Under the pieces are notes generated by a model. It ran no database searches. It was not told the origin of the DNA and saw nothing but the letters and a program-made list of their open reading frames with translations. Of a stretch of 64,000 nt of DNA, positions 60,480-64,000 are shown in pieces. The position numbers and the translations under genes were made by a program. Numbering within the stretch: the first letter of the stretch is position 1; each line of letters begins with the position of its first letter. Source of the DNA: Geosiphon pyriformis (lineage: Eukaryota > Glomeromycota > Glomeromycetes > Archaeosporales > Geosiphonaceae); assembly GCA_016748015.1 (NCBI GenBank), contig JAAOMT010000678.1, positions 166,389 through 230,388 on the forward strand, written 5' to 3'.

Positions 60480-60860
60480 ATGATAAGAACTTTTGATACT
60501 ACGCCACCCGATTAGGAATAATTTGAATGTTCATCCAGTTTGCAAGCTTGCATGCGCGTCAAGTATTTTAATAATTTAGTCTAAAATTAAGAATTCTTAA
60601 CTGAAAGGAGATTATATACAAAGTTACAAATCTGATGTTATTATTCTGTCGTGCTCTTTTTTATGCAGAATTTTATCCTTTGACATTTGTTTTTACAAGA
60701 ATTCTGGCCTAAATAAACATGGATGCCTTGTTCGGTTATTATGACCTCAATTACGAAGAAACCAACCCCAAATATCGTCAGACGTTGAGCCCATAAAGTG
60801 ACGCTTATTGATGCCTTTTTGTACCTTAAACTTATGCGATTTTGGTGAGACACCCTGAAT
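60480..60860 (-). repeat. Possible DNA-transposon-derived repeat
   Basis: GC content rises abruptly here although no gene is seen. The minus strand starts CAGGGTGTCTCACC (from 60855), which resembles Tc1/mariner terminal repeats, and continues with non-coding text containing several stops. No matching opposite end was found, so the call is tentative; it could also be 3' flanking sequence of the SSK1 gene. Confidence 0.25.
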
Positions 60861-61055
60861 AAAATTATATCGCATCTGATACGAAAAAACTCAGGTGCTC
60901 TGGTTTGCCTGACCTGAACCGTCTGATTGTTCGAGAAAAGGGGACTTTAATCTTCATGCAATATTTTATATCACATCTTAATTCCTTGTGCCAAATCTGT
61001 TCGTCGTATATCAAGAGGCCCTTTTTTGGTTTAACTTCTTGTCCAAAAATATTGA

Positions 61056-64000
61056 TCATACTTCCCCAAATAGACTGATCCCAGGAATTCTATTTAAGTT
61101 GAGTTTAGTGTTGGATTTATTGCCTACCCCTTCTGAAACAGTATTCCCTCTTCTCCGCCCACCACTAACTGGCTTAAAGCTGGCCTTAGTAGAGGAGTCT
61201 TTATCTGACTTTTTAACATCGGTTGGAAGGGAAGGTGGATGTAGTAGTACTTCAATGTCAGGCAACATTGACCTTGGTGAAGATGTTTTGTTGTTTAGAG
61301 GATAATTTGACGGCGTTCCAACCTTGGAATTGGAGTTAAGGAGAGTGGATTCGTCCTTGTCAGAGGTCGCAGGAGCTGGTGATGAAGCATCTCTTGCATT
61401 TGAACTTTCATTTTTTGGATCAATCTCAATCGTCCCTTCACTTTTTCTGATTCCATTCTGTGAATCTTTTCCTCGGTTGATCAGCCCTTTATCCTTTTGT
61501 TTCCCTTTTTGTCTCAACTCTTCCCCAACCTTTTTCCACCTTCTCCAACCATCAAAATCAATTAAAATTTGCATACAGCCCCATTCTTTGATTTTCTTTT
61601 TTAACCATATTAAGCTCACTGGCTTTGTCAGAAAATCATTGCATCCAGCTGTCAATGCATTTTGTCTGTCTGAAGGTAGTGATGAGGCGGTCAAGGCTAC
61701 TATGATGACAGGAGAGCGAATTATAGGAGTCGTAGGTGGACTTTCTATGAATGACATATCTTGGGGCGTGGATAAAGGTGTGGATGCGATAGATGATGAA
61801 GCAGATAATGACGGTGAATTCAACGATACCGTGGATGGAGTTGAAGGTAATAATCCGATTTTTTGCGTCTTCTCAAGTCGTCTTATTTCTTTCGTGGCTT
61901 CAATACCATCCATAACAGGAAGTTGAATGTCCATCTGGAAAAATCAAATATTTTAGCCCAAGTATTATGTAATCTTTAGCAAAAGCAAAAAATTAAAAAA
62001 TTTCATCTATTTTCATATAAGCTACGTTACGCAATTTTTCTCTTAGCATCCCTTATCCGTGAACAAAATTTGAAGCCTCCCAGATTTCTGACTACCATTC
62101 CAAAAAGCTCGAATACGGGCTGAATTTGTCAACTCAGAAGATTTGTTTCACCCATGACCGCGAACTTGAACCCCTTCATGATAATTCAGAGATCGGGGAA
62201 GCTCAAATTTTGTTCAAAAATGCAAAAAACTTGATCCCGAAAGGAATTATTATTATTATAATGCCCGTTTTCAACTCGTTTTTGTGGGATGTTATTAAAA
62301 TTCCAGTTCTACGAAAATCGATTGATTTAAACTCTACTCTTGAACGGTTTCTTACCAAAATCAAATGGAAACCCCCTTGTTTCCACTTATCGACAGCCTC
62401 TGCACCATTGCTCGCACATTCATATTTGATTTTATTTTTACGCATGAACCCTGATAAGATCGCCTGATTGATAGGATTATCTTTGATAATAGATTTCCAT
62501 CAAAATTAAACCTTGTCAACTTTATTTAGAAAACAAAGACTTTTTTCACAACTGACCTTCCACAATTAACACATTTATCGGCGGTATTACATCTTCCAAA
62601 TTTCCTGTTGACGATTTGCTTGTCTTGTTGATTTTGCCCGTTGGTTTTGTCATAGGAGAGGTGGCTGTGAGTCTCCTGGTGTTTGAGCCTGACGGTGTGC
62701 TCGATTGTTGAATTGGTAAAGGGGGTGATTGTAAAATTGGTGAATTATCCAACTTTGATGGTGTTGTTTGTTCATTTACAGCATTTGGTAATTCTGTACC
62801 AGATCCTGCTATAATTCTAGGGGATGATACTAAACCCGTTGAATTATTAGAAATTCTAGGGGAAAATTGACTGCCTCCTCCTAATTGACTATTAAAAGCA
62901 GTATTTATAGCGGTACTTAAAGCCACTTCGTTGGATTTATGACGACTATCTTGTGAAGATTTGGATTTTGGTATGACGAGCAATCCGCCACCAGGGCCGC
63001 TTCTTGGGCTTAAAGGGCTTCCTACAGTAGTGGAAGGACGCGAAATAACGTTTGACCCGACCGAAGAGCTAGCTGAGCTTGATCTTAAAACAGTATTTTC
63101 TGATGTGAAATAAGAATTCCCGGTTGTGGTCTCTTTTAAGCTTTCATGATCCAATGAGTTGCTTTCAGAGTCCGCATGATATTCATTAGCAGGTCCAATG
63201 GTGTATTGCTGACCGGGACTCATAGGAGATGTAGCGATAGGCATATATACAGAATCGACTACAATCTTGTTACTAGCTGTATGTAAGGCGGTCAAAAATC
63301 TTCGTGGACCTGCTGGTTTGGGAATGACGAGAACCTGTGGTAATGGAAAAGATCCGGTTGTTGTTGGTGAAAAAATTACTTGAACAGCGTCTTTGACAGA
63401 TTTATAATTCGCTAATGATGTAAAATGAATCACGGCAGCTGTTTGCTGCGGCAAGTTGGGGGTTTGTTGACGCTTGCTGCGACCACGTGCATTTAACATA
63501 GAAGCAATTCCACCTTGAAAAGGTGAATTTCGAAGTTGTGTGAGTTGCTCTTTTAATGTCTCAACATCATCGTCAATAATAATGAATGTAGGGGGTGTAT
63601 GTGATATAATTTCATTTGAATGATCTTCAAAACTTTCCGGCTCTCTTGATGATGATAATGATGATGATCGTGGCGGTAAACGAGGTAGATTAACAGGCGA
63701 TCCAAAATTTGAACTGACGGATGTAGTTTCGGATCGAGGTGTTTCCAATTCTTCCCCACCAATCGGAATATGCGATATATCGGTACTCCAGATTGTTAAA
63801 TAAGAGGTTAGATGTTTAGCAAAAAAGCTATTCGTCATCGTATGCAATGCAACTTTAAGTCCTCGTAAACTTTGTGAAAATCTATTTAGGTCTTCAATGG
63901 ATGGTTCACCGGAAATTCTCAGATGTGGAAAACGTTTAAGAGTTTCTTCGTTTATATTCGGAACTTTTGATTGTTCAAGAGGTGGGCCAACCATTAACTC
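61056..64000 (-). CDS. SSK1: SSK1/Mcs4-type response regulator, partial at 5' end
   Basis: Three exons: 64000-62557 (frame open to the window edge; first visible ATG 63994-63992), 62480-62356 and 61934-61056 (TGA stop). Introns are GTCAGT...AAAG and GTAAGA...CCAG. Across the junctions the receiver domain reads NVLIVE+DNPINQAIL, then HLIL+MDIQLPVMDG, so splicing is certain. Key residues are present: acidic ED in LIVEDN, phospho-acceptor Asp in MDIQLP, Thr in VALTAS and Lys in FLTKPVS. The Ssk1 hallmark WGCMQILIDFDGWRRW follows. A Ser/Thr/Pro-rich insert of about 40 residues splits the receiver before VIIVALTAS. The N-terminal part has a long Ser-rich linker and a degenerate receiver-like region. 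In yeast, unphosphorylated Ssk1 activates the MAPKKK Ssk2/22 of the HOG osmotic stress pathway, downstream of a Sln1-Ypd1 phosphorelay. The C-terminal 130 residues are disordered and rich in Lys, Ser and Asp. Confidence 0.93.

Noticed and set aside
61324-61926. 200-residue plus-strand ORF
   Set aside because: It is antisense to exon 3 of SSK1, whose reading is certain from the receiver motifs.
1-64000. tRNA, rRNA or CRISPR features
   Set aside because: I found no cloverleaf with A and B boxes, no rRNA-like stretch and no regularly spaced repeats of CRISPR type. Repeats seen belong to LTRs and microsatellites.

Overview
The window looks like nuclear DNA of a filamentous fungus, most likely an arbuscular mycorrhizal fungus of the Rhizophagus type. 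This is an inference from very AT-rich DNA, short GT-AG introns, an Ssk1-type response regulator, and LINE and pogo/Tigger proteins whose wording matches families I know to be abundant in Rhizophagus. No database could be searched.

Layout. (1) 1-11.4 kb is a gene-poor flank. It holds a 43-codon gene whose product ends in a CaaX prenylation box (365-496), remnants of an unrecognised gene (about 3.0-4.3 kb), a broken pogo/Tigger transposon (4.69-6.09 kb), a LINE ORF1 fragment, a six-exon gene for an unrecognised coiled-coil protein (7314-8569), a second pogo fragment (9.81-10.46 kb) and another LINE ORF1 fragment. (2) 11.5-57.5 kb is a nest of retrotransposons. LINE copy A (minus strand) is split by a complete Ty3/gypsy element, gypsy-1 (12721-22889, 6-bp target duplication). 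LINE D (plus) is interrupted by gypsy-3, which itself contains gypsy-4. LINE C is a 5'-truncated copy. LINE B (plus, about 42.6-57.5 kb) is the best preserved LINE and carries gypsy-2 in its 3' UTR (49346-57417, minus, 4-bp target duplication). (3) 57.5-60.4 kb is extremely AT-rich with no recognisable gene. (4) 61056-64000 (minus) is the 3' part of an SSK1/Mcs4-type response regulator of the stress MAP-kinase (HOG) pathway, in three exons; it runs off the window.

The gypsy elements share an unusual plan: gag with a CCHC knuckle, aspartic protease, a cysteine-rich domain, a dUTPase, RT-RNase H, integrase (absent in gypsy-2) and a further C-terminal reading frame. All recognised transposons are broken. 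Decay is mostly by C-to-T and G-to-A transitions with few or no frameshifts, as in repeat-induced point mutation or 5-methylcytosine deamination.

Only three host genes are supported: the CaaX peptide, the coiled-coil protein and SSK1. The best leads for new biology are the CaaX mini-gene (pheromone-precursor-like), the transition-only decay, the dUTPase/Cys-rich gypsy architecture with a conserved GTG at the start of gag, and a degenerate second receiver-like region in the SSK1 protein.
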